A stretch of DNA of 64,000 nt, taken from NCBI GenBank assembly GCA_052145115.1, contig JBKQPG010000028.1:170019-234018 (forward strand), read 5' to 3'. How positions within the stretch are numbered: position 1 is the first letter of the stretch; each line of letters starts with the position of its first letter. The notes beneath the pieces were generated by a model. It saw only the letters and a program-made list of their open reading frames with translations. It was not told where the DNA came from and searched no databases. This DNA is from CAIVVT01 sp052145115 (GTDB lineage Bacteria > Acidobacteriota > Terriglobia > Bryobacterales > Bryobacteraceae). This document shows, in pieces, positions 33,967 to 43,479 of this stretch. Both the position numbers and the translations under genes were made by a program.

Positions 33967-34857
33967 CTAGCGCGCCGGCGTGATCGCCACGGAGACGCGC
34001 AGGAACTGCCAGTCGGGCAGCTCGTACGCACGCAGGGTGGTCTTCAGCGGCGCGGAAATGTCCTTGGAGGCATTGGCCTCAATCGGGCCGGTCTTGAGGT
34101 TCACGACGGCCAGAGGTTCTTCCTCGGGCTTGGCGGAGGAGGTGCGCAGAGTGACCTGCAGATCGAGGTCCGGCAGAGCGGCCTCGGAGTGATTGATGAC
34201 GACGAACGTGGCCTTGATCTTCTGCTTCTCGTCCTCGGTGATGCGGATGCCGGACACCTCGACGTACTTGGCGTAAGGATTGTCCTCGGCGCCCTTGGGA
34301 GCCGTGGCAGCCATGTCGGTCTTCACCGCGGAAGCGGCGGTTCCGCTCTTTCCTCCGAGCAGCTTGTAGGCCAGGAACAGGCCGCCGAGGGCCAGCGCGG
34401 CAACGAGGATGGCCACCAGCCAGGTGGGCAGGCCGCGGGAAGGCGCGGTCTCGGGCAGCGTGTAAACCGGCTGCTCGGGCTGCGGCGCGGCGTAGGGTTG
34501 CTGCGGCGGCGGAGGGGCGTAGGCCGGCTGCGGCGGCGGGGGCGGTGCAGCGTAGGGCTGCTGCGGCGCATAGCCCTGGGCCGGGGGAAACTGCGGCTGC
34601 GGTGGCGGGGGCGCTGCCGAGGTCTGGAAAAACTGTGTCGGCGCCTGCACGGGGTAGTTCGGCGGAGGCGGCTGGTAAACCGGTTGGGGCGCCGCGGGAG
34701 CCTGTGCCGGAGGAGCCTGTGGCGGCACAGCCGCGGGGGATGCCCCGACGGGCGGCAAGCCATGAGCGGCGCGCTGCCGGTTCTCCGCGCAGGTGGGACA
34801 TTCCGAATAGGAGGGCGGCACTTCGCGGCCGCATTGCGGACAAATCCAGGTAAACAT
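33967..34857 (-). CDS. Zinc-ribbon, Pro-rich, single-TM protein of unknown function
   Basis: A 296-residue protein with a clear modular layout. An N-terminal zinc ribbon (CPQCG ... CPTC, residues 6-24) is followed by a roughly 115-residue Pro/Gln/Ala/Tyr-rich disordered linker with repeats such as PQQPYAAPPPPP. One transmembrane helix (TWLVAILVAALALGGLFLAY) leads to an extracytoplasmic domain of about 100 residues (ITEDEKQKIKATFVVINHS), like FxLyCD-type beta domains. The zinc ribbon would face the cytoplasm. It follows the nth start by 14 bases in the opposite transcription order, so it is probably cotranscribed ahead of nth. Confidence 0.75.
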   Translation of the reverse strand: MFTWICPQCGREVPPSYSECPTCAENRQRAAHGLPPVGASPAAVPPQAPPAQAPAAPQPVYQPPPPNYPVQAPTQFFQTSAAPPPPQPQFPPAQGYAPQQPYAAPPPPPQPAYAPPPPQQPYAAPQPEQPVYTLPETAPSRGLPTWLVAILVAALALGGLFLAYKLLGGKSGTAASAVKTDMAATAPKGAEDNPYAKYVEVSGIRITEDEKQKIKATFVVINHSEAALPDLDLQVTLRTSSAKPEEEPLAVVNLKTGPIEANASKDISAPLKTTLRAYELPDWQFLRVSVAITPAR

Positions 34858-34991
34858 GCCGTTGATCTGACTCTAGCTCAGAGATGCACTCCAGCGCAGA
34901 AGGGTTCCTTTCGAAGCGCTCAGCGCGTATCGTTCCCGCAATAAAGACCCGTTGGATGGCGGCGCGAGCGCGCTGCGGCTAGGATCAGGGC

Positions 34992-35621
34992 ATGGAAATG
35001 CGGAGGCGGGGCGGCGGCGTGCGCATAGAGGCGCCGCTGGCGGGTTCGCGAGAAGTTGCGCTGCTCGCCGGCGCGTGGAATCCGCCGACGCGGGCGCACA
35101 TGGCGCTGGCCGAGGCCGCGAGAAGGTTTGCGCCGGAGGTGCTGCTGGCGCTGCCGCAGGCGCTTCCTCATAAAGCTTTCGAGGGCCCGGATTACGCGAC
35201 ACGGCTGGGATGGCTGCTGAAACTGGCGGAGAGCCGGGAGTGGATGGGCGTGGCAGCCGGAGGGAGCGGATTGTTCGTCGATCTGGCGCGCGGGCTGCGG
35301 GCGGCCGACCCGCGAACGGAGCGGATCTACATCGTGTGCGGCGGCGACGCGGCGCAACGTTTCCTGGGCTGGGACTACACGGGCGGCGCGAGCGTAGAGG
35401 AGCAACTCAAAGAGTTCGATCTGCTGGTGGCGCCGCGCGGCGCGGATTTCGAACCGCCGGCGCGCTTCCGGGCGGCGGTGCACCGGCTGGAGCTGGAAGC
35501 TCGCTGGCAGACAGTCAGCTCGACGCAGCTGCGGCAGCGGATCCAACACGGCGAGCCGTGGGAGCACCTGGCCCCGGAGGAGATCGCGGCGCAGCTCGAG
35601 CGCGCGTACCGGCCGGCGTAA
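34992..35621 (+). CDS. NadD-like nucleotidyltransferase (HIGH superfamily)
   Basis: A 209-residue protein with the cytidylyltransferase-like fold: an N-terminal GAWNPPTRAHMALAEAA replaces the usual G-x-F-D-P-x-H-x-G-H pattern but keeps its terminal histidine. A C-terminal VSSTQLRQRI matches the ISSTxIR motif of nicotinate-nucleotide adenylyltransferases. Probable role is NAD biosynthesis, but the divergent N-terminal motif leaves other adenylyl or cytidylyl acceptors open. A second ATG at 34998 is an alternative start. It converges with rpoD, with 3 bases between stop codons. Confidence 0.68.
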   Translation: MEMRRRGGGVRIEAPLAGSREVALLAGAWNPPTRAHMALAEAARRFAPEVLLALPQALPHKAFEGPDYATRLGWLLKLAESREWMGVAAGGSGLFVDLARGLRAADPRTERIYIVCGGDAAQRFLGWDYTGGASVEEQLKEFDLLVAPRGADFEPPARFRAAVHRLELEARWQTVSSTQLRQRIQHGEPWEHLAPEEIAAQLERAYRPA

Positions 35622-35624
35622 GCC

Positions 35625-37307
<1,683 letters not shown>

Positions 37308-37424
37308 GACTCAACCCCTTCCTCCGAAAAAGCACTCCCAAACCACGCGGAACACCCCCGTACCGGTAAGGCTCCGTATCTGAGTCATATTACAACACGC
37401 CTTGGGGGCCGGTGCCGGGAGGGG

Positions 37425-39173
37425 CTATCCGGCTCCCCGGCGGACGCGGATTTCAGCCGCCAGGCGGACCGCTTCCGCGACATTGCCGGAGCGCTCGGCG
37501 GCCTTGATGCGTTGCCTGAGCTCCGCCATCTCAGCCTTGCGCGTATCGGCTTCGAGGCGCTCGAGCGCCGCCAGCGCCTGCTCCGGTGTCATCAGGTCGG
37601 CCGACTCCTCGTCGTCGTGGATGAGGAACGCCAGCCGGTTCTTGTCCTCGTCGCCAAGCCGCGCTTCGACGGCGGCGTAACTGACGGGTTCCCCGGCTTC
37701 GATCATGCGCAGCATGGCCTCGAAGATGCGCGCCGAGACGAACGTGCCGATGGAAGGGACCTGGCTCAGGCGGCGCGCCAGTTCCGGGCGTGCTGCGGGT
37801 GTTTCCAACAGGGCGCGGAGCAACCGCCGCTCATGCGGCAGGAAAGGCGAAGCCGGAGGCGGGAGTGGACGCGCTTCGCGGCGCTCGGCCGCGGCGCGGC
37901 GGAATTCGTCGCGCACCAGGCCGGCGTCGATCTTGAGGTACTCGGAGACGTCATCGACCACCTGCAGGCGCTCGATCCGGTCGGGCATCTTCTGGATCTG
38001 CGGAAGGAGGAACTGAAAAATGGCGACGCGGCCCTCCGGGGTGCGGACATCGAACTTGCCGCGGGCGCGCTCGGCCAGCCAGTGGAAGTAGCGCCGCGCC
38101 TGGTTCTTTACAAGATCGGCGTAGGCCTCGGCGGAGTGCTCGAGAATGTACTCATCTGGATCCACGCCCTCCGGCAGTTCGAGCACGCGCACCTGCATGC
38201 GTTCGTTCAGCAGCACGTCGATCGAGCGCTCCGTGGCGCTGCGGCCGGCTTTGTCGGGGTCGAAATTGAGGACTGTCTCGGGGGCGTGGCGGCGCAGGGC
38301 CGAGACCTGGGCAGGCGTGAGGGCCGTGCCACACGTGGCCACGACGTTGTGGATGCCGGCGGCGTAGACGCCGATCACGTCCATGTAACCCTCGACCAGG
38401 ATGGCGCAGCCGGCCTCCTGGATGGCCTTGCGGGCGCGATTCAGGTTGTACAGCACGGCCCCCTTGCGGTACAGGGGGGTCTCGGGTGAATTGAGATATT
38501 TGGGCTCATCGGCTGCCTCCAGCGCCCGCCCGCCGAAGGCGATCACTTTGCCGGACTCGGAGTGGATGGGGAAGATCAGGCGGTCGCGGAAGCGGTCATA
38601 AAACCCCGCTCCCTCGGTACGGCGCAGTACCAGGCCGCTGGACTCCATTTCGTCGCCTGTGAATCCACTCTTTTCGAGCACGCGGAGTAGGGTTTGGCCG
38701 GAACGCTCGGCATAACCGAGAGCGAATTCCTTGCAGGTTTCGGGACTTACGCCGCGCCGGGCAAGGTAGTCACAGGCCTCGGAGCCGGAGGGCCCGGCGA
38801 GCGTCCGGGCGAAGTGCTGGGCGGCCAGAGCCTGGATTTCCAGCAGCCGCCCCCGTCGCCGGGACTCTTCGTCGGTCAGATCCGTGCGCTTAGGCAAGGG
38901 AATCCCGTTGCGCTCGGCCAGTTGCTTGACCGCCTCCCAGAAGGTGAGGCGCTCCATTTCCATGACGAACTTGATGACGTCGCCACCCGCATTACAGCCG
39001 AAACATTTATAGAACTGATGCCCGGAATGGACTGAAAAAGAAGGTGTTTTCTCGGCATGGAAGGGGCACAGTCCCATATAGCGCGCGCCCCCACCGATGC
39101 GCCGCAGGCGCACATACTCGCCGATCACGCCGACAATGTCGACCGACGACTTCAGGTGTTCGATGAACTCCAT
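37425..39173 (-). CDS. dnaG: DNA primase
   Basis: A 582-residue primase that makes RNA primers for replication. The CHC2 zinc finger is at residues ~38-62 (LCPFHAEKTPSFSVHSG, then KCFGC). The TOPRIM core shows AILVEGYMDVIG and VLNFDPDKAGRSA, and the C-terminal part is the helicase-interaction domain. The start MEFIEHLKSSVDIVGVIGEY is the normal DnaG N-terminus. It precedes rpoD on the minus strand. Confidence 0.98.
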   Translation of the reverse strand: MEFIEHLKSSVDIVGVIGEYVRLRRIGGGARYMGLCPFHAEKTPSFSVHSGHQFYKCFGCNAGGDVIKFVMEMERLTFWEAVKQLAERNGIPLPKRTDLTDEESRRRGRLLEIQALAAQHFARTLAGPSGSEACDYLARRGVSPETCKEFALGYAERSGQTLLRVLEKSGFTGDEMESSGLVLRRTEGAGFYDRFRDRLIFPIHSESGKVIAFGGRALEAADEPKYLNSPETPLYRKGAVLYNLNRARKAIQEAGCAILVEGYMDVIGVYAAGIHNVVATCGTALTPAQVSALRRHAPETVLNFDPDKAGRSATERSIDVLLNERMQVRVLELPEGVDPDEYILEHSAEAYADLVKNQARRYFHWLAERARGKFDVRTPEGRVAIFQFLLPQIQKMPDRIERLQVVDDVSEYLKIDAGLVRDEFRRAAAERREARPLPPPASPFLPHERRLLRALLETPAARPELARRLSQVPSIGTFVSARIFEAMLRMIEAGEPVSYAAVEARLGDEDKNRLAFLIHDDEESADLMTPEQALAALERLEADTRKAEMAELRQRIKAAERSGNVAEAVRLAAEIRVRRGAG

Positions 39174-39269
39174 TTGAAGGGCGTCACCGTTTCTGATTAT
39201 GCCGCAGCCTCCTATGCGGACACCATGCGCCAGGGCGGAGGCGCTAAAAGTGAAAATTCCATTATGTGA

Positions 39270-39298
39270 GTGACAGTTTTGAAATAAAGGTCTAGACT
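39270..39298 (+). promoter_or_regulatory. Candidate sigma-70 promoter
   Basis: GTGACA (39270-39275, 5/6 match to TTGACA) and TAGACT (39293-39298, 4/6 match to TATAAT) are separated by exactly 17 bases. The predicted start near 39305 would produce a transcript covering the structured region 39313-39449 and then the gene at 39486. The promoter lies about 100 bases upstream of the dnaG start in the divergent direction. Confidence 0.5.
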
Positions 39299-39304
39299 AT
39301 GACA

Positions 39305-39480
39305 AGGAGTTTGCTGGAGACACCCCCGCTGACGGGTCAATTTGGGGGGCAGTCACTCTTGGAAAGTCAACGGTTCAACTGGATCTGGCAGCCCCTAAGA
39401 CTCCCGCGCTGTTGACCCGGGACTATTCGAGCGGCGGGCTCATAGCCCGTTACGAACCAAGTGAGCGAAACCTGGAGGTG
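39305..39480 (+). ncRNA. Structured RNA candidate (long leader or 6S-like small RNA)
   Basis: The ~175 bases between the promoter and the next gene fold into nested helices. An outer stem pairs 39326-39330 with 39430-39434 and, after a bulged C at 39435, 39323-39325 with 39436-39438. A perfect 8-bp stem pairs 39333-39340 (CGGGTCAA) with 39412-39419 (TTGACCCG). An inner stem pairs 39345-39350 with 39391-39396. A competing 6-bp hairpin with a 3-base loop lies at 39435-39449. Long irregular rod shape with asymmetric internal loops and length near 180 nt suggest 6S RNA as one possibility; a cis-acting leader of the next gene is the other. No terminator U-tract separates it from that gene. Confidence 0.4.
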
Positions 39481-39485
39481 CACAG

Positions 39486-39893
39486 ATGGATACTTTGCAG
39501 GAACTATTGAACGCGATGGAAGCGGTGAGCAAGAAAGTCGCGGACCTCGAAAACCAAATGGCGGAAGCGCGGGCCGAGGGGAAAAAGCTGTTTAACGATT
39601 TTCAAAAACGACAGGGCGATCTGGCCGGTAAGTTTGGCTTCGCGGGCAGTGCGGAAGCGGTCCGCACGCGCACGGGACGCAAGCCGCGTTCGGTGGCTGC
39701 GAATATTGCGGTCGGCGGATCGCGGATGGTGACCAACGCGTCGCAGGGGGGCAAGAGCCAGGCCGAGGCCAAGAAGGCCGGCATGGATCGGGCGCTGGAT
39801 CTGGCAAGAAAACACGGCCTGACGGCCGTCCCGGAAGAGGCCGTCAAAATGATCGAGGCGACGCTGAAGCGGCGCTACTCCAAAGCAAAGTAA
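39486..39893 (+). CDS. Orphan basic coiled-coil protein of unknown function
   Basis: A 135-residue protein. Residues 1-45 form an acidic heptad helix (LQELLNAMEAVSKKVADLEN); the middle is basic and rich in Ala, Gly, Ser and Arg (VRTRTGRKPRSVAANIAVGG); the C-terminus is again helical and basic (MIEATLKRRYSKAK). The composition recalls small nucleoid- or RNA-binding proteins, but no family is recognised. GGAGG at 39474-39478 gives a good ribosome binding site. Its stop overlaps the 3' end of the convergent pseudouridine synthase gene by 19 bases. Confidence 0.7.
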   Translation: MDTLQELLNAMEAVSKKVADLENQMAEARAEGKKLFNDFQKRQGDLAGKFGFAGSAEAVRTRTGRKPRSVAANIAVGGSRMVTNASQGGKSQAEAKKAGMDRALDLARKHGLTAVPEEAVKMIEATLKRRYSKAK

Positions 39894-40660
39894 GCTCCTG
39901 GGCAAAAGCCCAGACTCTCTTCGCAAAACACCCGGATATCGTTGGCCAGCGGCGCTGAGAAGCGCCGCTTGTTAGGAATGATATCCGCATTGAACTCTAC
40001 GCTCGAACAGTGCAGCGCCTGTCTGTTCAATTCGAGCAAACGCTGTTGTCTTTGCGTCCATCCCTGCTCCAGGAACTCCAGAAACAAAGTTTCGTCCGGA
40101 CCGTAAATCTTGTCTCCGAAAATCGGATGACCGAGCGCCCGCGCGTGTACGCGGATCTGATGCAGGCGCCCCGTGGCGGGCAAGACTTGGCATAGAGTGG
40201 CCCGGTCATTGGCAACGAGCGGGACAAAGATAGTCAACGCCGGCTGTCCCGTTCCGTCCTGCAATGGCGCCCGCCGCAGCCGCACCGGCGAATCCGGGCG
40301 CAGGCCTATGGGCAGCGCCACGGCCGCCCGGCCGCGCAGCCGTCCGGTTAACAGGGCAGTGTACTGTTTGCGGTAGTGGCCGTTCTGAACCGCGCGCTGC
40401 AGTCGTTTGCCCAGTTCCTCGTCGCCCGTCAGGAGCATGACGCCGCTCGTCTCGCGATCCAGTCGAAATGGCAGGTGCAGTTTCGGCGCGCCCAGAAACT
40501 CGCGGGCGGCGCCGGCGAGACTCGACCACGGGCCCTGTTTGGAGGGGTGGCAGACGACCCCGGCCGGCTTGTTCACCACCACCAGGCCGGCCTCCCGCGC
40601 CACAATCCAGGATTCGAGCTCCGCGGGGGTGATCCGCCAACCCCACTGTTCGGCGGGCAT
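39875..40660 (-). CDS. RluA-family RNA pseudouridine synthase
   Basis: A 261-residue pseudouridine synthase. The catalytic aspartate is in PFRLDRETSGVMLL (canonical HRLDxxTSG with Phe for His), with VVNKPAGVVCHPS upstream and the GRLHQIRVHARALGHPIFGD motif downstream. The short N-terminus has no S4 domain, so it resembles RluA/TruC-type enzymes rather than RluC/D. The RNA target cannot be told from sequence. Confidence 0.92.
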   Translation of the reverse strand: MPAEQWGWRITPAELESWIVAREAGLVVVNKPAGVVCHPSKQGPWSSLAGAAREFLGAPKLHLPFRLDRETSGVMLLTGDEELGKRLQRAVQNGHYRKQYTALLTGRLRGRAAVALPIGLRPDSPVRLRRAPLQDGTGQPALTIFVPLVANDRATLCQVLPATGRLHQIRVHARALGHPIFGDKIYGPDETLFLEFLEQGWTQRQQRLLELNRQALHCSSVEFNADIIPNKRRFSAPLANDIRVFCEESLGFCPGAYFALE

Positions 40661-40760
40661 ACATCAAGGTTAGCCCGGTCCTCGATCAATCCACTGGACG
40701 CGCTGACGCAGAAGCAGCGCGCTTTGTGTTCCGGCCGCGCATGCCGCTACGCTGGAGACC

Positions 40761-41303
40761 ATGGAACGGGTGGAGCGGGCGACGCTTGGCGGGGGCTGCT
40801 TCTGGTGCCAGGAGGCGGTCTTCCAGCGGCTGCAGGGCATTTTGTCGGTTGTCTCCGGCTACATGGGCGGCACGCTGGCGCGGCCGGCGTATGAACAGGT
40901 ATGCAGTGGGGAGACCGGTCACGCTGAAGCCGTGCAACTGACCTTCGACGCCGCGGCTATCAGTTACCGCGAGATCCTCGAAGTCTTCTTCGCGATCCAC
41001 GATCCGACGACCCTGAACCGCCAGGGCGAGGACGTCGGGACCCAATACCGCTCGGTGATCTTCTGGGAGAACGAGGAGCAGCGTGCCGCGGCCGAGGCGC
41101 TGGTTGGCCAACTGGAAAAGGACGGCGCCTACCCGGACCCGATTGTGACGCAAATCGTCCAGGCCTCCGAGTTCTGGCCGGCCGAGGATTATCACCACAA
41201 CTACCTGAACAATCACCCCGCCCTGCCCTACTGCGCCTTCGTCGTTGCTCCCAAGGTGGCGAAGTTCCGCAAGCAGTTCGCGACGCGCCTGAAACAAAGC
41301 TGA
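40761..41303 (+). CDS. msrA: Peptide methionine (S)-S-oxide reductase
   Basis: A 180-residue repair enzyme for oxidised methionine. The catalytic cysteine is in LGGGCFWCQEAVFQ near the N-terminus, followed by SGYMGG, YEQVCSGETGHAEAV and the FWPAEDYHHNYL stretch typical of MsrA. No signal peptide is present, so it acts in the cytoplasm. It has its own upstream space and is followed 39 bases later by a CAP-domain gene. Confidence 0.96.
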   Translation: MERVERATLGGGCFWCQEAVFQRLQGILSVVSGYMGGTLARPAYEQVCSGETGHAEAVQLTFDAAAISYREILEVFFAIHDPTTLNRQGEDVGTQYRSVIFWENEEQRAAAEALVGQLEKDGAYPDPIVTQIVQASEFWPAEDYHHNYLNNHPALPYCAFVVAPKVAKFRKQFATRLKQS

Positions 41304-41342
41304 GGCTGGTTCCTCGGCTTTGTTCCATACTGGCAGCCAGAG

Positions 41343-41864
41343 ATGTCTTCACACGGTCGGCGAAGCTCTCCCCTCCGAGTCCTGCTGGGGCTGGTCGCGT
41401 CGCTGGCGGCGGCGTGCGCGCAACCCGCCCCTCCCGCGGGGATGGATGCGGAATCCATCGCCGAAATGCTGCGCGCCCACAACGAGGTTCGGCGCGCGCG
41501 CCAGATCCCTCCCTTGAAATGGTCCCTCCGCCTGGCCGAATTGGCGCAACAGTGGGCCGATCATCTGTCTGCGACCGGCGTCATGGAACACAATATGTCG
41601 CTCAGGACCGGTCAAAACCTGTATGTCATTCGCGGAGCGACGACGCGCCCGGCCCTCGTCGTGCGCCGTTGGGCGGACGAATCCCAGGATTACCGCGAAC
41701 CGCAGAAGTTCTGCCGCCTGGGCGCGATCTGCGGGCACTTCACGCAGATCATCTGGGCAGCGACGCAGGAGCTTGGGTGTGGCGTGGCCACCGGCGAGCG
41801 GGGCCAGTTCTGGGTCTGCTTCTACCTGCCCCCGGGCAATGTTGTGGGCGAAAAGCCGTATTGA
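41343..41864 (+). CDS. CAP-domain (SCP/PR-1 family) secreted protein
   Basis: A 173-residue extracytoplasmic protein. Hydrophobic residues 11-24 end in AAAC (Cys25), a possible lipoprotein site. The CAP domain includes LRAHNEVRRARQIPPLKWS, the metal-site histidines in EHN and the signature CGHFTQIIWAAT. Bacterial CAP proteins are secreted and of uncertain function; YkwD-like members are related. Two cysteine pairs (KFCRLGAICGH) could form disulfides. Confidence 0.9.
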   Translation: MSSHGRRSSPLRVLLGLVASLAAACAQPAPPAGMDAESIAEMLRAHNEVRRARQIPPLKWSLRLAELAQQWADHLSATGVMEHNMSLRTGQNLYVIRGATTRPALVVRRWADESQDYREPQKFCRLGAICGHFTQIIWAATQELGCGVATGERGQFWVCFYLPPGNVVGEKPY

Positions 41865-41980
41865 GATCGAATCAGCCAATTCGCATCCACGCTGCGACGC
41901 TCCCAATGATTTGCGCGCCTCGACGCCCCCCGGAAAAGGCCGCGTGCCCGGGGACAGAAAATCGCGCTAAGGAACGAGTC

Positions 41981-42280
41981 TCACGCGCCGCGGCGTCGCA
42001 CGGCGGCCTGCCATGCAGCCCTCAGTTTGACCTGCACGTCGGGGGGCAAAGGCCGGCTTGCCGCCTGCTCGGCGCTCAGGCCGTGCGAGGCTCGAATGCA
42101 ACTTTTTAGGGATTCGAGAAAGGCGACGCAGGGCTCGCAGCCGCGCATGTGTTCCTCGATGTGCGCGCAATCGGCGGGTGTGAGTTCGCCGTCCAAATAC
42201 TCCGACAGCCGTTCGAAGACCTCACGGCAGGACGCCTCTGTCGGACCGTGCCCGTGGCGCTCTCGTTCGGAGTCTCTCAT
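41981..42280 (-). CDS. Zinc-finger anti-sigma factor
   Basis: A 99-residue soluble protein with the ZAS motif: a histidine then H-x3-C-x2-C in HIEEHMRGCEPCVAFLE, as in RsrA/ChrR-type anti-sigma factors. There is no transmembrane segment, so sensing is probably cytoplasmic and possibly redox or metal linked. Its ATG overlaps the ECF sigma stop (ATGA, 42277-42280), which strongly supports it as the cognate regulator. Confidence 0.88.
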   Translation of the reverse strand: MRDSERERHGHGPTEASCREVFERLSEYLDGELTPADCAHIEEHMRGCEPCVAFLESLKSCIRASHGLSAEQAASRPLPPDVQVKLRAAWQAAVRRRGA

Positions 42281-42894
42281 ACCGCCTTTTCTCCGCTGAC
42301 CTGGAGATAACCTGCCAGCCGCTTTCTGAGCGCCAGCCGCCCGCGGTGCAGCCGCTGCTTTACGACATCCGGGCTGAGTTCCAGCACCTCCGCCGCCTCC
42401 GCCGTCGTGAGTTCCTCCACGTCGCGCAGCAGGACGACCGAGCGGTACGTCTCCGGCAATTCGCTCAGCGCGGCGCGCAACTCGCTGCCCAATTCGGCCT
42501 GCAGCACCCGGTCGTCGGGCAGTGCGCCATCGTCCGGCACGCGGCTGGCGAGCGCTTGGCCCCCGGACTCCGCTCCGGGCATCAACTCGTCCAGGGAAAG
42601 TTCCCGCTCCGGAGCGTAGATACTGCGCCGCCGCTTCATGAGGCAGTAGTTCTTGGCGATCCGGAAGACCCACGCCTTCACCACCCGCGGGTCGCGAAGC
42701 TGATCGAAACTCTCGAACACTTTCAACAGCGTGTCCTGCGCCACTTCCTCGGCATCCTCGCGCTGCCCGCACATCAGCCAGGTGTACTGAAACACCTTTG
42801 ATTGGAAGCTCTCCACGAACGGAACGAAGGCTTCCGCGTCGCCCGCCAGCAGGCGTCGGGCCCATTCCACTTCGGGACTTTCAGGCTCGGCCAC
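42277..42894 (-). CDS. ECF-type RNA polymerase sigma factor
   Basis: A 205-residue group 4 sigma factor with region 2 (AFVPFVESFQSKVFQYTWLM, then DAEEVAQDTLLKVFES and VKAWVFRIAKNYCL) and region 4 (LPETYRSVVLLRDVEELT, then LELSPDVVKQRLHRGR). It is cotranscribed with its zinc anti-sigma. An OsmC gene lies 55 bases upstream in the same direction, so the set may respond to oxidative or thiol stress; that link is inferred from position only. Confidence 0.93.
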   Translation of the reverse strand: MAEPESPEVEWARRLLAGDAEAFVPFVESFQSKVFQYTWLMCGQREDAEEVAQDTLLKVFESFDQLRDPRVVKAWVFRIAKNYCLMKRRRSIYAPERELSLDELMPGAESGGQALASRVPDDGALPDDRVLQAELGSELRAALSELPETYRSVVLLRDVEELTTAEAAEVLELSPDVVKQRLHRGRLALRKRLAGYLQVSGEKAV

Positions 42895-42949
42895 CCCTCC
42901 ATCGTAGCGGCTCCGCGGCCGCGCCCAAACGCCGGCGCCGGCTTGCCGC

Positions 42950-43360
42950 TCAGGCCCCGGCCGCTACTTCGCTGACGACATCCACCGTAATCTCGGATGG
43001 AATCTGCAGCGTATTTTTCACCAGGCACTTCTCCACGGCCAGTTTCACCCCGGTCTGATGCTCCGCGTCGTGGACGCCCGGAGTCTGCACCGTGACCGTG
43101 AATCGCGCCAGCCGCGCGGGCCTCAGCGCCCTTTCCGCCGTAACCTTGATCCGCAACCCCGCAGCCGGCAAATTATGTCTGTTCAAGTACTCGGCGGCAT
43201 AGTAGCCCGCGCAGGTTCCTACCGCTGCCAGCAGGAATTCGGGCGGAGTCATGCCTTCGTCGTGACCGTGGTTGGAAAGCGGCTGGTCCGAGTAAACCTT
43301 GTGGCCGCGCGCCTCGGCCTCGAATTGCACGCCGCCCAGGTATGTGACTGTGAGTTCCAT
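42950..43360 (-). CDS. OsmC family peroxiredoxin-like protein
   Basis: A 136-residue OsmC/Ohr-superfamily protein, many members of which reduce organic hydroperoxides with two cysteines. Visible cysteines are in AAVGTCAGYYAAEYL and in AVEKCLVKNTL, the expected positions. The start at 43360 (MELTVTYLGGVQFEA) is chosen by family N-terminus. It is divergent from the TolC gene 119 bases away and upstream of the ECF sigma pair. Confidence 0.88.
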   Translation of the reverse strand: MELTVTYLGGVQFEAEARGHKVYSDQPLSNHGHDEGMTPPEFLLAAVGTCAGYYAAEYLNRHNLPAAGLRIKVTAERALRPARLARFTVTVQTPGVHDAEHQTGVKLAVEKCLVKNTLQIPSEITVDVVSEVAAGA

Positions 43361-43479
43361 TCGTTGCCTCTGCTCTATCGATGCACGCTCTGGCGTGGCG
43401 TGACATGTCACCGCGCGCGCCCTGGCCGCATCATCTTCAACAGGTTCGAAGCCGCGTTTCAGCGGACATCGCCAATCAC

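Noticed and set aside
39435..39449. Hairpin CGGGCT/AGCCCG as an intrinsic terminator
   Set aside because: The stem is perfect, but it is followed by TTACGAACC with no U-tract, and a well-placed ribosome binding site and gene follow. It is better seen as an alternative fold of the structured leader.
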